Shown: in pieces, positions 15,782-24,215 of the stretch | Numbering within the stretch: position 1 is the stretch's first letter | How the letters are laid out: each line of letters begins with the position of its first letter | From: an uncultured bacterium | GTDB lineage: Bacteria > Actinomycetota > Coriobacteriia > Coriobacteriales > Coriobacteriaceae | NCBI GenBank assembly: GCA_905214465.1 | Contig: CAJMMD010000017.1 | Coordinates: 1-50,539, forward strand | Length of the DNA: 50,539 bases | Reading direction: 5' to 3' | The notes under the pieces: model-generated | Databases searched by the model: none | Seen by the model: the letters and a program-made list of their open reading frames with translations, nothing else | What the model was told of the DNA's origin: nothing | Made by a program: the position numbers and the translations under genes

Positions 15782-16369
15782 CTACATTTGTAGGAACAGT
15801 TCGTGGAGGCGGGTGTCTTCGTCGAGTTCGGGGTGGAAGGTTACGCCGAGCTGGTTGTCTTGGCGAGCGGCGACGATGCGCCCGTCGACTTTCGCTAGGG
15901 CCTTGGCGTCGCCGTGGACCTCGACGATGCGGGGCGCGCGGATAAACGTCAGCGGCACTTCACCGTCGATGCCGGCTACCTGCCCCTTGGTTCGAAAGCT
16001 GCCGAGCTGCCTGCCGTAGGCATTGCGCTCGACAACTACATCCATGGTTGCCAAACGCGGCGTGCCCTTATCGTCATGGGCGGCAAGGTCGCGCGCCAGC
16101 AGAATCAAGCCGGCGCAAGTTCCCAATACAGGCATACCTTCAACAATGCGGGTGCGAAGCCCCTCGAGCATATCGAGTTCGGCAAGCAGCTTCCCTTGAA
16201 CGGTAGACTCGCCGCCGGGAAGTACCAGACGGTCAAAGTCCTGCTTCAAATCAGCCGCCTGCCTCAGCTCAATACAACGTGCGCCCAGCTCGGACAGCCT
16301 TGCCTCGTGCTCGGCAAAAGCACCTTGGACCGCCAGCACGGCGACCGTCTGGTCTGCATAATCGCTCAT
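15782..16369 (-). CDS. pdxT: Glutaminase subunit of pyridoxal 5'-phosphate synthase
   Basis: About 195 residues, the usual length. It has the class I glutamine amidotransferase set of this family: GGEST near residue 52, the nucleophile Cys in GTCAGLIL, and the His-Glu pair in TFHPEL near the C terminus. It hydrolyses glutamine and channels ammonia to PdxS, which builds PLP from ribose 5-phosphate and glyceraldehyde 3-phosphate. AAGGGA lies 7 bases before the ATG at 16369. It follows pdxS after 20 bases in the same transcript. Confidence 0.96.
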   Translation of the reverse strand: MSDYADQTVAVLAVQGAFAEHEARLSELGARCIELRQAADLKQDFDRLVLPGGESTVQGKLLAELDMLEGLRTRIVEGMPVLGTCAGLILLARDLAAHDDKGTPRLATMDVVVERNAYGRQLGSFRTKGQVAGIDGEVPLTFIRAPRIVEVHGDAKALAKVDGRIVAARQDNQLGVTFHPELDEDTRLHELFLQM

Positions 16370-16389
16370 GTGCGATCCCTTCTGCTGGA

Positions 16390-17280
16390 CTAGCGCCCGC
16401 GTTCCTCCATGATGATCTCGATTTCGTCGGCGTTGATGCCCACCATGGCCTCGCCCAGGTCTTCCGAAAGCTCGGCGATGAGTTTGGCATCGGTGAAGTT
16501 TGCCACGGCCTTGACGATGGCGGCTGCGCGCTTGGCGGGGTCGCCGCTTTTAAAGATGCCCGAGCCGACAAAGACGCCTTCGGCGCCCAGCTGCATCATC
16601 AGCGCGGCGTCGGCGGGGGTCGCTACGCCGCCGGCGGCAAAGTTCACGACGGGAAGCTTTCCCGTGGCATGGACCTCGCGCACCAGCTCGACCGGAACCT
16701 GCAGTTGCTTGGCTGCCTCAAAGAGCTCGTCGTCGCGCAGGGCAACAACGTCACGGATCTGCTTTTGGATCTTGCGCATGTGACGCACGGCCTGAACGAC
16801 GTCGCCCGTACCCGGCTCACCCTTGGTGCGAATCATCGTGGCGCCTTCGGCAACACGGCGCAGCGCCTCGCCCAGATCGCGGGCACCGCAGACAAACGGG
16901 ACGTCAAACTGGGTCTTGTCGATGTGGTAGACATCGTCGGCGGGGGAGAGAACTTCGGATTCGTCGATGTAATCGATCTCGATGGCCTGCAGGACCTGCG
17001 CCTCGACAATGTGACCGATGCGGCACTTGGCCATAACGGGGATGGAGACGGCCTCTTGGATGCCCTTGATCATCTTGGGGTCGCTCATGCGCGACACACC
17101 ACCTGCGGCGCGGATGTCGGCCGGGATGCGCTCGAGAGCCATGACGGCGCAGGCGCCTGCCTCCTCGGCGATGCGTGCCTGCTCGGGCGTGGTAACGTCC
17201 ATGATGACGCCGCCCTTGAGCATCTGCGCGAGCTCGCGATTGAGCTTGACGCGATCGGCCTTGTTGGTCTGTTCTGCCAT
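16390..17280 (-). CDS. pdxS: Pyridoxal 5'-phosphate synthase lyase subunit
   Basis: About 296 residues, a (beta/alpha)8 barrel. Family hallmarks are visible: LKGGVIMDVTTPEQARIAEE, ALERIPADIR, the AKCRIGH segment, EVLSPADD and VNFAAGGVATPADAALMM. The Asp and Lys residues that bind the ribose phosphate lie in MDVTT and in VMAKCR. PdxS forms a dodecamer that pairs with PdxT. The start at 17280 follows GGGAG; a longer frame to 17322 has no site. First gene of pdxST, divergent from the MocR-type regulator at 17426, which most probably activates it. Confidence 0.96.
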   Translation of the reverse strand: MAEQTNKADRVKLNRELAQMLKGGVIMDVTTPEQARIAEEAGACAVMALERIPADIRAAGGVSRMSDPKMIKGIQEAVSIPVMAKCRIGHIVEAQVLQAIEIDYIDESEVLSPADDVYHIDKTQFDVPFVCGARDLGEALRRVAEGATMIRTKGEPGTGDVVQAVRHMRKIQKQIRDVVALRDDELFEAAKQLQVPVELVREVHATGKLPVVNFAAGGVATPADAALMMQLGAEGVFVGSGIFKSGDPAKRAAAIVKAVANFTDAKLIAELSEDLGEAMVGINADEIEIIMEERGR

Positions 17281-17372
17281 GGTTGCTCCCTTGGTTGGCA
17301 TGTGCATTGCTTGACGGAACATCCTATCGGGGAGCTGGGTATGGCGAAATAATCAGTTTTCGAGATAATTAC

Positions 17373-17414
17373 AAGGTCAGACTAATACCAGATTGAATGA
17401 CTTAATAAGGTCAG
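17373..17414. promoter_or_regulatory. Candidate PdxR direct-repeat operator
   Basis: AAGGTCAG occurs twice in direct orientation (17373-17380 and 17407-17414) in the gap between pdxS and its divergent regulator. Paired direct repeats are usual targets of MocR/PdxR dimers. The right copy overlaps the regulator's ribosome-binding region. Confidence 0.5.
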
Positions 17415-17425
17415 GTGACAAATTC

Positions 17426-18865
17426 ATGCTTGACTACAATTTGGAAAACCGCGGCGAGGCATCGCTTTATGAGTATGTTTACCAGCAAATTCGAGATGAT
17501 ATCGTTGCTGGACGTATTGCGGCGGGGGAACATCTGCCGTCTAAGCGAGCCTTTGCCAGTCATCTGGGAATTAGTGTCATTACAATCGAAAATGCATATA
17601 GCCAGTTGCTTGCCGAGGGCTATATTTGCTCAAAGCCGCGCCGTGGTTACTACGCGTGCGAGCTTCCCGATGCACCGGTTTTGGCTTCGGCTGCGGAGGG
17701 CATCGACCGAGATGACGCCTCCGTGGGCCCCAGCGCGTATGATGTCAACGGACAGGTCGAGCGATTCGATGCGCTCTCTCCTTCCGCTTTGGAGGCGGCG
17801 CGGCTTTGGCAAAGCGCGCTACGGGCGACGCTGGCATCCGAAGACGAACGCGAAATCTTTTCGACCGCGCCGGCACAGGGCACCGCTCGGCTACGACGCG
17901 CAATTGCTCACCATCTGCGCGGGACAAGGGGCATGAATGTCGACCCCGACAACATCGTTATCGGTGCGGGCGCCCAGCTGCTCGATACCATGTTGGTTCA
18001 GTTGCTTGGCGCGGACAAGGTGTATGCCGTCGAGGATCCAGGCTATTTGCGCTTGACGCGCATCTATCAGGTCATGGGTTGCGAAGTGCGGCATGTCCCG
18101 TTGGATGCTGAGGGCGTGGACTTGAGCGCGCTGCAGAAAACCGGGACCGATGTCCTTCACCTGATGCCGTCTCATCAGTATCCGACCGGTCTTGTGACGA
18201 GCATTGCGCGTCGCTATGCGCTGCTGAGCTGGGCCGCCGAGCGGCCAGGTCGGTATCTCATCGAAGATGACTTTGATTGTGAGTTTCGCCTTGCCGGCAA
18301 GCCGATTCCCGCGCTCGCGTCGATCGATGCCGCCCAGTCGGTTATCTACACCAACACGTTTTCGAAGAGCCTTTCATCGGCGTTACGTTTGGCGTACATG
18401 GTGCTGCCCGATGAACTAATGGAGAGGTTTAAACGCAACCTTGGTTTCTACGCCTCGTCGGTAAGTTCTGTTGATCAGGTTGCCTTGGCGCGTTTGCTGG
18501 AATCGGGTGATTACGAGCGACATGTGAACCGCGTGCGCGTTCGTGCTCGTGGGGCGCGTGATGGCCTGGCGGCGCTTGTACGGAAAACGTTTCCGGCAGG
18601 GGAGGTTTCGATCGATCATGCAGACGCGGGCCTTTACTGCGTCGTGGCCGTGGAGCGTGACGCGGGCGGAAGCTCTTTTGCACGGGCCCTCACGCGCTCG
18701 AGCATCCCTTTTATCGATATCGGTGACTGTTTTTGGTGTGCCGATGGCGCATCTGTCCCTGAAAACTCAACTCAAATTCTTGTTCAGTATGACGATCTGA
18801 GTCCAAAAGTACTAACTACCTTGGAATTGCAGCTAATGGGGGCACTCTGCAACCTAAGTGAGTAG
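17426..18865 (+). CDS. pdxR: MocR/PdxR-type regulator: GntR HTH fused to aminotransferase-like domain
   Basis: About 479 residues. Residues 11-77 are a GntR winged helix (SLYEYVYQQIRDDIVAG ... LPSKRAFASHLGISVITIENAY). From about 130 onward is a fold-type I aminotransferase-like domain with the lysine of NTFSKSLSSALRLAYM as PLP anchor. Proteins of this type sense PLP and control pdxST, and the divergent position fits that job. I prefer the ATG at 17426 (AGGTGA upstream) over a TTG at 17393. Its last codons, CTA AGT GAG and the stop TAG, are supplied by the left end of the 119-bp element at 18856-18974, so the natural C terminus has been replaced or fixed by that element. Confidence 0.9.
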   Translation: MLDYNLENRGEASLYEYVYQQIRDDIVAGRIAAGEHLPSKRAFASHLGISVITIENAYSQLLAEGYICSKPRRGYYACELPDAPVLASAAEGIDRDDASVGPSAYDVNGQVERFDALSPSALEAARLWQSALRATLASEDEREIFSTAPAQGTARLRRAIAHHLRGTRGMNVDPDNIVIGAGAQLLDTMLVQLLGADKVYAVEDPGYLRLTRIYQVMGCEVRHVPLDAEGVDLSALQKTGTDVLHLMPSHQYPTGLVTSIARRYALLSWAAERPGRYLIEDDFDCEFRLAGKPIPALASIDAAQSVIYTNTFSKSLSSALRLAYMVLPDELMERFKRNLGFYASSVSSVDQVALARLLESGDYERHVNRVRVRARGARDGLAALVRKTFPAGEVSIDHADAGLYCVVAVERDAGGSSFARALTRSSIPFIDIGDCFWCADGASVPENSTQILVQYDDLSPKVLTTLELQLMGALCNLSE

Positions 18866-18974
18866 ACTTTTAGCACTTTGGCGACCAGGCAGTTTTGTAA
18901 CAAGCTATCTACCTGCGGTTTTGAAAAGCAGGATGACCGGCCTGCTCGGGATGTTCAAAAAAGTCTACTCACTT
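18856..18974 (+). repeat. 119-bp inverted-repeat element, copy 1
   Basis: The ends AAGTGAGTAGACTTTT and AAAAGTCTACTCACTT are perfect complements 16 bases long. The same 119-base length, ends and internal TACCTGCGG recur at 20276-20394 and 33332-33450. An inner helix pairs element positions 31-35 with 85-89 and 27-29 with 91-93. The left end overlaps the stop codon of the regulator gene at 17426-18865. No coding potential and no transposase; it may be a miniature mobile element or a structured RNA. Confidence 0.85.
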
Positions 18975-19008
18975 GCCGCGCAAAGCTCCTGCATGAGAAA
19001 AAAATGGG

Positions 19009-19074
19009 GTTTTCAACAGGGCTTCGTCCAGCTCTCGGCAAGCTTTTGGCCAGTTGGGGAGGGCTGTTGAAAAC
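19009..19074. repeat. Inverted repeat upstream of the nuclease-like gene
   Basis: The 11-mers GTTTTCAACAG (19009-19019) and CTGTTGAAAAC (19064-19074) are perfect complements separated by 44 bases. This lies in the 183-base stretch between the first 119-bp element and the next gene, where I see no ORF and no clear promoter. Confidence 0.5.
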
Positions 19075-19157
19075 TTGGCAGTCCGTTCGGCGCCATTTTT
19101 GGTGCGTTCGCGCCAATGCGTGACTGACTGGGTTGAAATTCGGGTTTTCCTGTGCCT

Positions 19158-20285
19158 ATGAAGGATCTACTTTGTGACATATCAGCTTTTAGGTACTGGC
19201 GTTTGCCTCCTCAAGTCCGCGCTTTGTGTCCGCCGCTTCCACGACCGGAAGAAGACCGGCAGCGATATGATCTCGCCCGCAACCCGACGGCTGCGGTCGC
19301 GCTCGGTTTTCCGTTGTATACATTGGTTCGGTCGAGAAACAAACGGACTTGTCCTGCCAGCATTAGGCAGCGGCTGTTTCTTGGTGAGCTTCCCAGGGAA
19401 TCCGTGCTGGAAACGGAACATGGGTTTTTGGTTACGTCTCCTCTGCTGACGGCATTCATCATGTCGCGGCATCTGACGGATCTCCAACTTCTTTTGGTAT
19501 TGGCGGAGATGTGCGGCTTGTTTGCGGTTTGTGCCTTGCCGGCAGCACTCGAGGCGGAGCTTTCGCGTGCAATTGAGTCAGGCGCGATTCCGGCAACCTT
19601 TGGTTGGGCACGTTGCCCGTCCGAGGACGGTGCCGCCTCAAATTTGTGGCGGCGCGACGCTTTGGTTTTGGACGGAGATCTTGACCGTTTTTGTTCAGAT
19701 GTTTGCGGGATGCGTTACGGCAATAGATTTATAGCGGTATCGCAACTCGTTCCATTGGGTGCCGCGTCGCCTTTTGAGGTCGAGGCGTATTTGCTACTTG
19801 CGCTGCCGCGATCCCTGGGAGGCGAAGGTTTTTGCGGCATAGAGCTTAATGTTGAAGTGATGCTAAGCACGAGTGCTCGAGCGATTGTGGGAAAGTCCCG
19901 TGTATATATCGACCTACTTCTTTCTTCGCCGGACGGCAGGCGACAGGTGGCCATTGAATGTCAGGGAAAGGCCTCGCACGGACGCACAGGGGATGGCTTG
20001 CGTGACGCTGACCGCATGACGGCCCTTCAGGCCATGGGCTACGATGTACTTCTCCTGACGCACAGACAGATATCCGATGAGGGTAGATTCCACGCGATCG
20101 TTAAGGCCGTATGCAGGATGCTCGATGCTGAATATCGTGATAAAAGCTCAGATGAGCAAAGGGCTGAGACATTACTCCGGTCTGAACTATTCGTTGACTG
20201 GACAAAATTGGGAGTAATTGACGGAAAGATGCCCGTTAGACACAAAACAGCTCGATCGTGGACGGCTGCGGTTCTAAGTGAGTAG
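19158..20285 (+). CDS. AbiEi-like / DUF559-like (Vsr-fold) nuclease-related protein
   Basis: About 375 residues. The N terminus, DISAFRYWRLPPQVR, and the later SPLLTAFIMSRHLTD recall the AbiEi antitoxin-type scaffold found in actinobacterial DUF559 proteins. From about 203 the sequence follows the Vsr/DUF559 PD-(D/E)xK pattern: SPFEVEAYLLLALP, Asp252 in VYIDLLL, Glu267 in VAIECQGK with Gly270 and His274, then a DADRMTALQAMGYDVLLL helix-strand pair. It could therefore be a DNA nuclease or a toxin-antitoxin relative. No convincing ribosome binding site precedes the ATG at 19158 (a GTG at 19152 is possible). The last three codons and the stop (LSE, stop) come from the second 119-bp element, exactly as in the preceding gene. 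By eye the gene is less GC-rich than its neighbours, suggesting transfer. Confidence 0.7.
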   Translation: MKDLLCDISAFRYWRLPPQVRALCPPLPRPEEDRQRYDLARNPTAAVALGFPLYTLVRSRNKRTCPASIRQRLFLGELPRESVLETEHGFLVTSPLLTAFIMSRHLTDLQLLLVLAEMCGLFAVCALPAALEAELSRAIESGAIPATFGWARCPSEDGAASNLWRRDALVLDGDLDRFCSDVCGMRYGNRFIAVSQLVPLGAASPFEVEAYLLLALPRSLGGEGFCGIELNVEVMLSTSARAIVGKSRVYIDLLLSSPDGRRQVAIECQGKASHGRTGDGLRDADRMTALQAMGYDVLLLTHRQISDEGRFHAIVKAVCRMLDAEYRDKSSDEQRAETLLRSELFVDWTKLGVIDGKMPVRHKTARSWTAAVLSE

Positions 20286-20394
20286 GCTTTTGGCACTTTG
20301 GTGACCAGGCCGTTTTGTAACAAGGCATTTACCTGCGGCTTTATAAAGTGATATGGATGGCCTGCTCGGCAAGTTCAAAAAAGTCTACTCACTT
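20276..20394 (+). repeat. 119-bp inverted-repeat element, copy 2
   Basis: Same length and ends as copy 1 (one change, A to G, at position 11, kept as a G-U pair), and about four-fifths identical to it by eye without gaps. The inner helix is intact and one base pair longer (36 with 84). The left end supplies the stop codon of the nuclease-like gene at 19158-20285. Copies 1 and 2 lie in the same orientation and bracket that gene. Confidence 0.85.
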
Positions 20395-20461
20395 AGTTTT
20401 GACGAGAAGCCGATGCCGAAGGCGGTCCTATTTCAGGGCGTTAACAAGTTCGTGAGGCACG

Positions 20462-20494
20462 AAAAAGGCCCGAACCATGCAGTCCGGGCCTTAT
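20462..20494 (-). terminator. Rho-independent terminator of the rubrerythrin gene
   Basis: The stem AAGGCCCGGA/TCGGGCCTT (one mismatch) is followed on the minus strand by TTTTTCG, about 30 bases past the rubrerythrin stop. Confidence 0.75.
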
Positions 20495-20525
20495 GAAGCT
20501 AGAGATTATCTCTCAGGCTGCTGGC

Positions 20526-21086
20526 TTAGCCAAAGTAGCGCTTGAGCAGGCCGGCGAAAGCCTTGCCGTGGCGAGCCTCGTCGCGAGCCATCTCGTGCAC
20601 GGTGTCGTGAATGGCATCGAGGCCAGCGGCCTTGGCGCGCTTGGCAAGATCGGTCTTGCCGGCGGTGGCGCCGTTCTCGGCCTCAACGCGCATTTCGAGG
20701 TTCTTCTTGGTGGAGTCGGTCACGACCTCGCCCAGGAGCTCAGCGAACTTGGCGGCGTGCTCGGCCTCCTCGTGGGCAGCCTTCTCCCAGTACAGGCCGA
20801 TCTCGGGATAGCCCTCGCGATGAGCGACGCGAGCCATGGCCAGGTACATACCGACCTCAGAGCACTCGCCCTCAAAGTTGGCGCGCAGATCGGCAACGAT
20901 GTCCTCGGAGACGCCCTCCATCTTGGCGACGCCCACGACGTGCTCGGCAGCCCACTCGAGCTGGCCCTCCTCCTGCTTCAGGAAGCGAGAGCCGGGAACG
21001 CCGCACTGGGGGCACTTGAAATCCTCGGGCAGCTGGTCGCCGTCGAACTCTTCCACATAACCGCAAACGGGGCAAACAAACTTCAT
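20526..21086 (-). CDS. Rubrerythrin with N-terminal rubredoxin-like domain
   Basis: About 186 residues. The N terminus carries a rubredoxin-like Fe site, Cys5/Cys8 and Cys25/Cys28 (CPVCGY, CPQCGV). The rest is a ferritin-like four-helix bundle with di-iron ligands in FEGECSEVGMYL, HEEAEHAAKF and ARDEARHGKAF. The order rubredoxin first makes it a 'reverse' rubrerythrin. These proteins reduce hydrogen peroxide using NADH-derived electrons and protect anaerobes from oxygen. AAAGGA lies before the ATG at 21086; the longer frame to 21179 lacks a site. Monocistronic. Confidence 0.93.
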   Translation of the reverse strand: MKFVCPVCGYVEEFDGDQLPEDFKCPQCGVPGSRFLKQEEGQLEWAAEHVVGVAKMEGVSEDIVADLRANFEGECSEVGMYLAMARVAHREGYPEIGLYWEKAAHEEAEHAAKFAELLGEVVTDSTKKNLEMRVEAENGATAGKTDLAKRAKAAGLDAIHDTVHEMARDEARHGKAFAGLLKRYFG

Positions 21087-21244
21087 GATTCGATCCTTTC
21101 GATCGATGGCGATGGTGCGCTCGTCCGGTCCCGTAAGGGCCCTCTCCGGACGTGCGTCTTGACGAGTTCTATTATCCATAAATGAGACCGAATGTGAAGC
21201 CTATTAGGAATGATTTTTAATAAAACAATTTAAGCATGTGTAGA

Positions 21245-21324
21245 TGTTGATTGATTAACGATTGCTAGACCTCGTGCGACCTCCGATGAGTACAATCGGT
21301 CGAGCAAATGTTGACCAATCAACA
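21245..21324 (+). promoter_or_regulatory. Pair of related dyads before the alcohol/aldehyde dehydrogenase operon
   Basis: TGTTGACCAATCAACA at 21309-21324 is a perfect dyad (TGTTGA-N4-TCAACA). A degenerate relative, TGTTGATTGATTAACG, lies at 21245-21260. The distal site could sit near the promoter and the proximal one lies 18 bases before the start codon, a plausible pair for a repressor of this operon. No regulator gene is adjacent. Confidence 0.45.
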
Positions 21325-21342
21325 AATGAAGGAGCTTCCTTT

Positions 21343-22563
21343 ATGCATCTAGCCCGCCGCGCCTGGTGCCGAACGTATCAAACGGTTTTTCGCATCGCAT
21401 TGCCGGTGCTGCCCTATACCGAGCCACGCATTTTAGAGCACGCTGAGGAAGTGCCCGCAGTGCTTCAAAAGCGTTCAATACACCATGTTCTTATCGTGAC
21501 AGATCCCGGCATTGCCCGTCTGGGGCTCACGGCACCGCTCGAGACAGCGCTCGCGTCCAAGGGAATTAGCGCTGCGGTCTATGCCGAAACGCGTGCGAAC
21601 CCCACGGTCTCAAACGTGGAGGAAGCGGCATCTCTGTATCGAGAGAGCGCCTGCCAGGCCATTATCGGCTTTGGCGGCGGTTCGGCCATGGACTGCGCCA
21701 AGGGCGTGGGCGCGCGCATCGCGCAGCCAAAGAAGCCCATCAACAAGATGCGCGGCCTGTTGCGTATCCATCGTCGCCTGCCGCTGCTCATCGCCGTTCC
21801 CACCACGGCGGGCACGGGAAGCGAGGTCACGCTTGCAGCGGTAATTACCGACGACGAGACGCACTACAAGTATCCCATTAACGACTTTGTGCTGATCCCG
21901 CGCTTTGCGGTGCACGACCCCGAGTTTACGCGCGGCCTGCCCGCCTCCATTACGGGGCAAACGGGCATGGACGCCCTGACGCATGCCGTCGAGGCCTTTA
22001 TCGGGCGCAGCACCACGCCCTATACGCGCAAGATGGCGCGCCAGGCGGTGCAGCTCATCCACGACAATTTGCTCGAGGCCTATGAGTGCGGTGGCAACAT
22101 GCGTGCGCGCCGCAATATGCTTTCGGCGGCGTATAAAGCGGGCGTTGCCTTTACGCGCTCTTATGTTGGATACGTCCATGCCATCGCGCACAGCCTGGGC
22201 GGGCGTTACGGGATTCCCCACGGCTTGGCCAACGCCATCATCCTGCCGCACATGCTTCGCGCCTATGGCGAAGCTGCTGCTCCCAAGCTCGCCGATCTCG
22301 CCCGCATGGCCGGCATTGCGCCGGCTAATGCGCTGGACAACGTGGCTGCTGAGGCCTTTATCGATTGGGTCGACCGCATGAACGCCGCCTTGGGCATACC
22401 CAAATATGTGACGGGCATTCGCCGCTCCGACATTCCTGAGATGGCGGCGCATGCCGATGCCGAGGCCAATCCCCTGTACCCCGTTCCGCTTTTAATGGAC
22501 CGTTTGGAGCTCGAGCATATGTACGAGGTCGTTGCGGGTGGTATGTTTGAAGACGAGAACTAG
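21343..22563 (+). CDS. Iron-containing (group III) alcohol dehydrogenase
   Basis: About 406 residues. The nucleotide-binding half has AIIGFGGGSAMDCAKG and PTTAGTGSEVT, and the metal half has ITGQTGMDALTHAVEAF (metal-binding His) and HAIAHSLGGRYGIPHGLANAI with the remaining His ligands. It oxidises alcohols or reduces aldehydes with NAD(P). The ATG at 21343 has AAGGAG 7 bases upstream; the frame upstream to 21262 is rejected for lack of a site. It is followed after 8 bases by an aldehyde dehydrogenase, so the pair probably interconverts an alcohol and an acid or acyl group via the aldehyde. The exact substrate is not evident. Confidence 0.92.
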   Translation: MHLARRAWCRTYQTVFRIALPVLPYTEPRILEHAEEVPAVLQKRSIHHVLIVTDPGIARLGLTAPLETALASKGISAAVYAETRANPTVSNVEEAASLYRESACQAIIGFGGGSAMDCAKGVGARIAQPKKPINKMRGLLRIHRRLPLLIAVPTTAGTGSEVTLAAVITDDETHYKYPINDFVLIPRFAVHDPEFTRGLPASITGQTGMDALTHAVEAFIGRSTTPYTRKMARQAVQLIHDNLLEAYECGGNMRARRNMLSAAYKAGVAFTRSYVGYVHAIAHSLGGRYGIPHGLANAIILPHMLRAYGEAAAPKLADLARMAGIAPANALDNVAAEAFIDWVDRMNAALGIPKYVTGIRRSDIPEMAAHADAEANPLYPVPLLMDRLELEHMYEVVAGGMFEDEN

Positions 22564-22571
22564 GAGGGCCC

Positions 22572-23951
22572 ATGAACACCGAGGAAATTGCGCGCATCGT
22601 CGGCGATCAGCGCGCCTACTTTAAGACGCACGCCACGTTTGATGTCGATGCTCGACGTCGTGCGCTCGTGAGTTTACGCGATGCGGTGCGGGCCCACGAG
22701 GCCGATATTGCCCATGCGCTCAAGACCGATTTGGGTAAGTCACATGACGAGGCGTATATGTGCGAGATCGGCACCTCGCTTTCCGAGATTCGACATCAGA
22801 TTGCGCATGTGGCCCGATGGAGCCGTGCCCACTTGCGCCCGTGCGACCTCGCCAATGCTATTAGTGTGTGCAAGACGCAGTCCGTGCCCTATGGCGTCAC
22901 ACTCATCATGGCTCCGTGGAACTACCCGTTTTTGCTGACGCTCGAGCCGCTCGCTGGCGCTCTTGCCGCGGGCAACACCGTGGTCATCAAGCCGAGTGCC
23001 TATGCTCCGGCATCGAGCGCAGTGCTCAAGCAAATCTGCGAAGAAGCGTTTGATTCGCGCCTGGTGGCAGTTGTCGAGGGCGGGCGCGCCGAGAACGAAG
23101 CGCTGCTCGATGAGTGCTGGGACAAGATCTTCTTTACCGGTAGCGTTCCGGTCGGCAAGCTCGTCATGGAGCGCGCAAGTAAAAACCTTACGCCTGTGAC
23201 GCTTGAACTGGGCGGAAAGAGTCCCTGCATCGTGGATGCGACGGCAAACTTGAAGGTCGCGGCACGCCGTATCGCCTTTGGTAAATGGCTCAACGTGGGG
23301 CAGACTTGCGTGGCGCCCGACTACCTGCTGGTCGACACGCGCGTGCACGACGAGCTGCTGGGTCTCATCAAGGAAGAGGCCCGCCGTATGTTTGGCGAGC
23401 ATCCGCTCGATAACGAGGATTACGGGCATATCGTCAACGCCAAGCATTTTGCGCGCGTGCGCGGGCTGATCGATCCCGATAAGGTCGTGCTTGGAGGCAC
23501 GGCGCGCGAGTCGTCGCTCAAGATTGAGCCGACGATCCTAGACGGCGTGACCCCCGATGACGCCGTGATGCAGGAGGAGATCTTCGGTCCCATCTTGCCG
23601 GTGCTGACGTTTGAGAGCCTAGACGAGGCCGAGGCGTTCATCACGAATCGCCCGACGCCGCTGGCCCTGTATATCTTTAGCCAAGACCGTGAGGTTCAGC
23701 AGCGCTTTGTGCGTTACGTGCCCTTTGGTGGTGGCTGTGTTAATGACACCATTATGCATTTGGCCACGAGCCATATGGGCTTTGGCGGCATGGGGGCGAG
23801 CGGTATGGGACAGTACCATGGACGCGAGAGCTTCGATACGTTTAGCCACAAGAAGAGCATCGTGAACAAGGCAACGTGGCTGGACGTGCCGTTTCGCTAT
23901 GCCCCTTACGCAAGCTGGAAGCACAAGTTCGTGCGCATGTTTGTGCATTAG
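22572..23951 (+). CDS. Class 3-like aldehyde dehydrogenase
   Basis: About 459 residues, short like the ALDH3 / coniferyl aldehyde dehydrogenase group. Visible sites are APWNYPF and VIKPSAYAP (cofactor), FTGSVPVGK, the general base Glu in LELGGKSP, and the nucleophile Cys in NVGQTCVAPDY. The C terminus has FGGMGASGMGQYHG and a hydrophobic-basic tail (YAPYASWKHKFVRMF) like that of membrane-associated fatty aldehyde dehydrogenases. GGAGG precedes the ATG by 4 bases. Translated with the alcohol dehydrogenase upstream as one operon. A long-chain aldehyde substrate is plausible but not proven. Confidence 0.92.
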   Translation: MNTEEIARIVGDQRAYFKTHATFDVDARRRALVSLRDAVRAHEADIAHALKTDLGKSHDEAYMCEIGTSLSEIRHQIAHVARWSRAHLRPCDLANAISVCKTQSVPYGVTLIMAPWNYPFLLTLEPLAGALAAGNTVVIKPSAYAPASSAVLKQICEEAFDSRLVAVVEGGRAENEALLDECWDKIFFTGSVPVGKLVMERASKNLTPVTLELGGKSPCIVDATANLKVAARRIAFGKWLNVGQTCVAPDYLLVDTRVHDELLGLIKEEARRMFGEHPLDNEDYGHIVNAKHFARVRGLIDPDKVVLGGTARESSLKIEPTILDGVTPDDAVMQEEIFGPILPVLTFESLDEAEAFITNRPTPLALYIFSQDREVQQRFVRYVPFGGGCVNDTIMHLATSHMGFGGMGASGMGQYHGRESFDTFSHKKSIVNKATWLDVPFRYAPYASWKHKFVRMFVH

Positions 23952-23973
23952 AATCAGATGACATAGGGATAAA

Positions 23974-24015
23974 CAAAGTGGCCGCCCCCGCGTAAGCGAA
24001 GACGGCCATTTCTCA
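23974..24015 (+). terminator. Possible terminator after the aldehyde dehydrogenase gene
   Basis: The arms TGGCCG (23980-23985) and CGGCCA (24004-24009) form a short stem followed by TTTCT. The stretch up to 24215 otherwise holds a short tandem repeat (GCAAGCGTT twice near 24090-24110) and no ORF I trust. Confidence 0.4.
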
Positions 24016-24215
24016 CGATGAAAACGTGTATCGGAGTTGGCAAGACCCGCTGCCACGGGTGCCATCCGTGTTCCTATCTTATCTGCAAGCGTTCCGTTGC
24101 GCAAGCGTTGCGGCAAACGATTGAAAGACGCAGACAGGATGAATTTGTGTCCGCACGGGCCCGTAGACTTCTCAACTATGTGGTGGATACTCGCTAATCG
24201 GTAATGGAGACGCAC

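Noticed and set aside
18856..20394. Insertion sequence carrying the nuclease-like gene as transposase
   Set aside because: The protein has no DDE, Y1 or serine-recombinase motif, and the flanking elements are direct copies each with its own inverted ends; target-site duplications are not evident.
23952..24215. SRP RNA or other known small RNA in this gap
   Set aside because: The conserved tetraloop region of SRP RNA is absent, and no tRNA-like cloverleaf could be drawn; only a weak hairpin and a short tandem repeat were seen.
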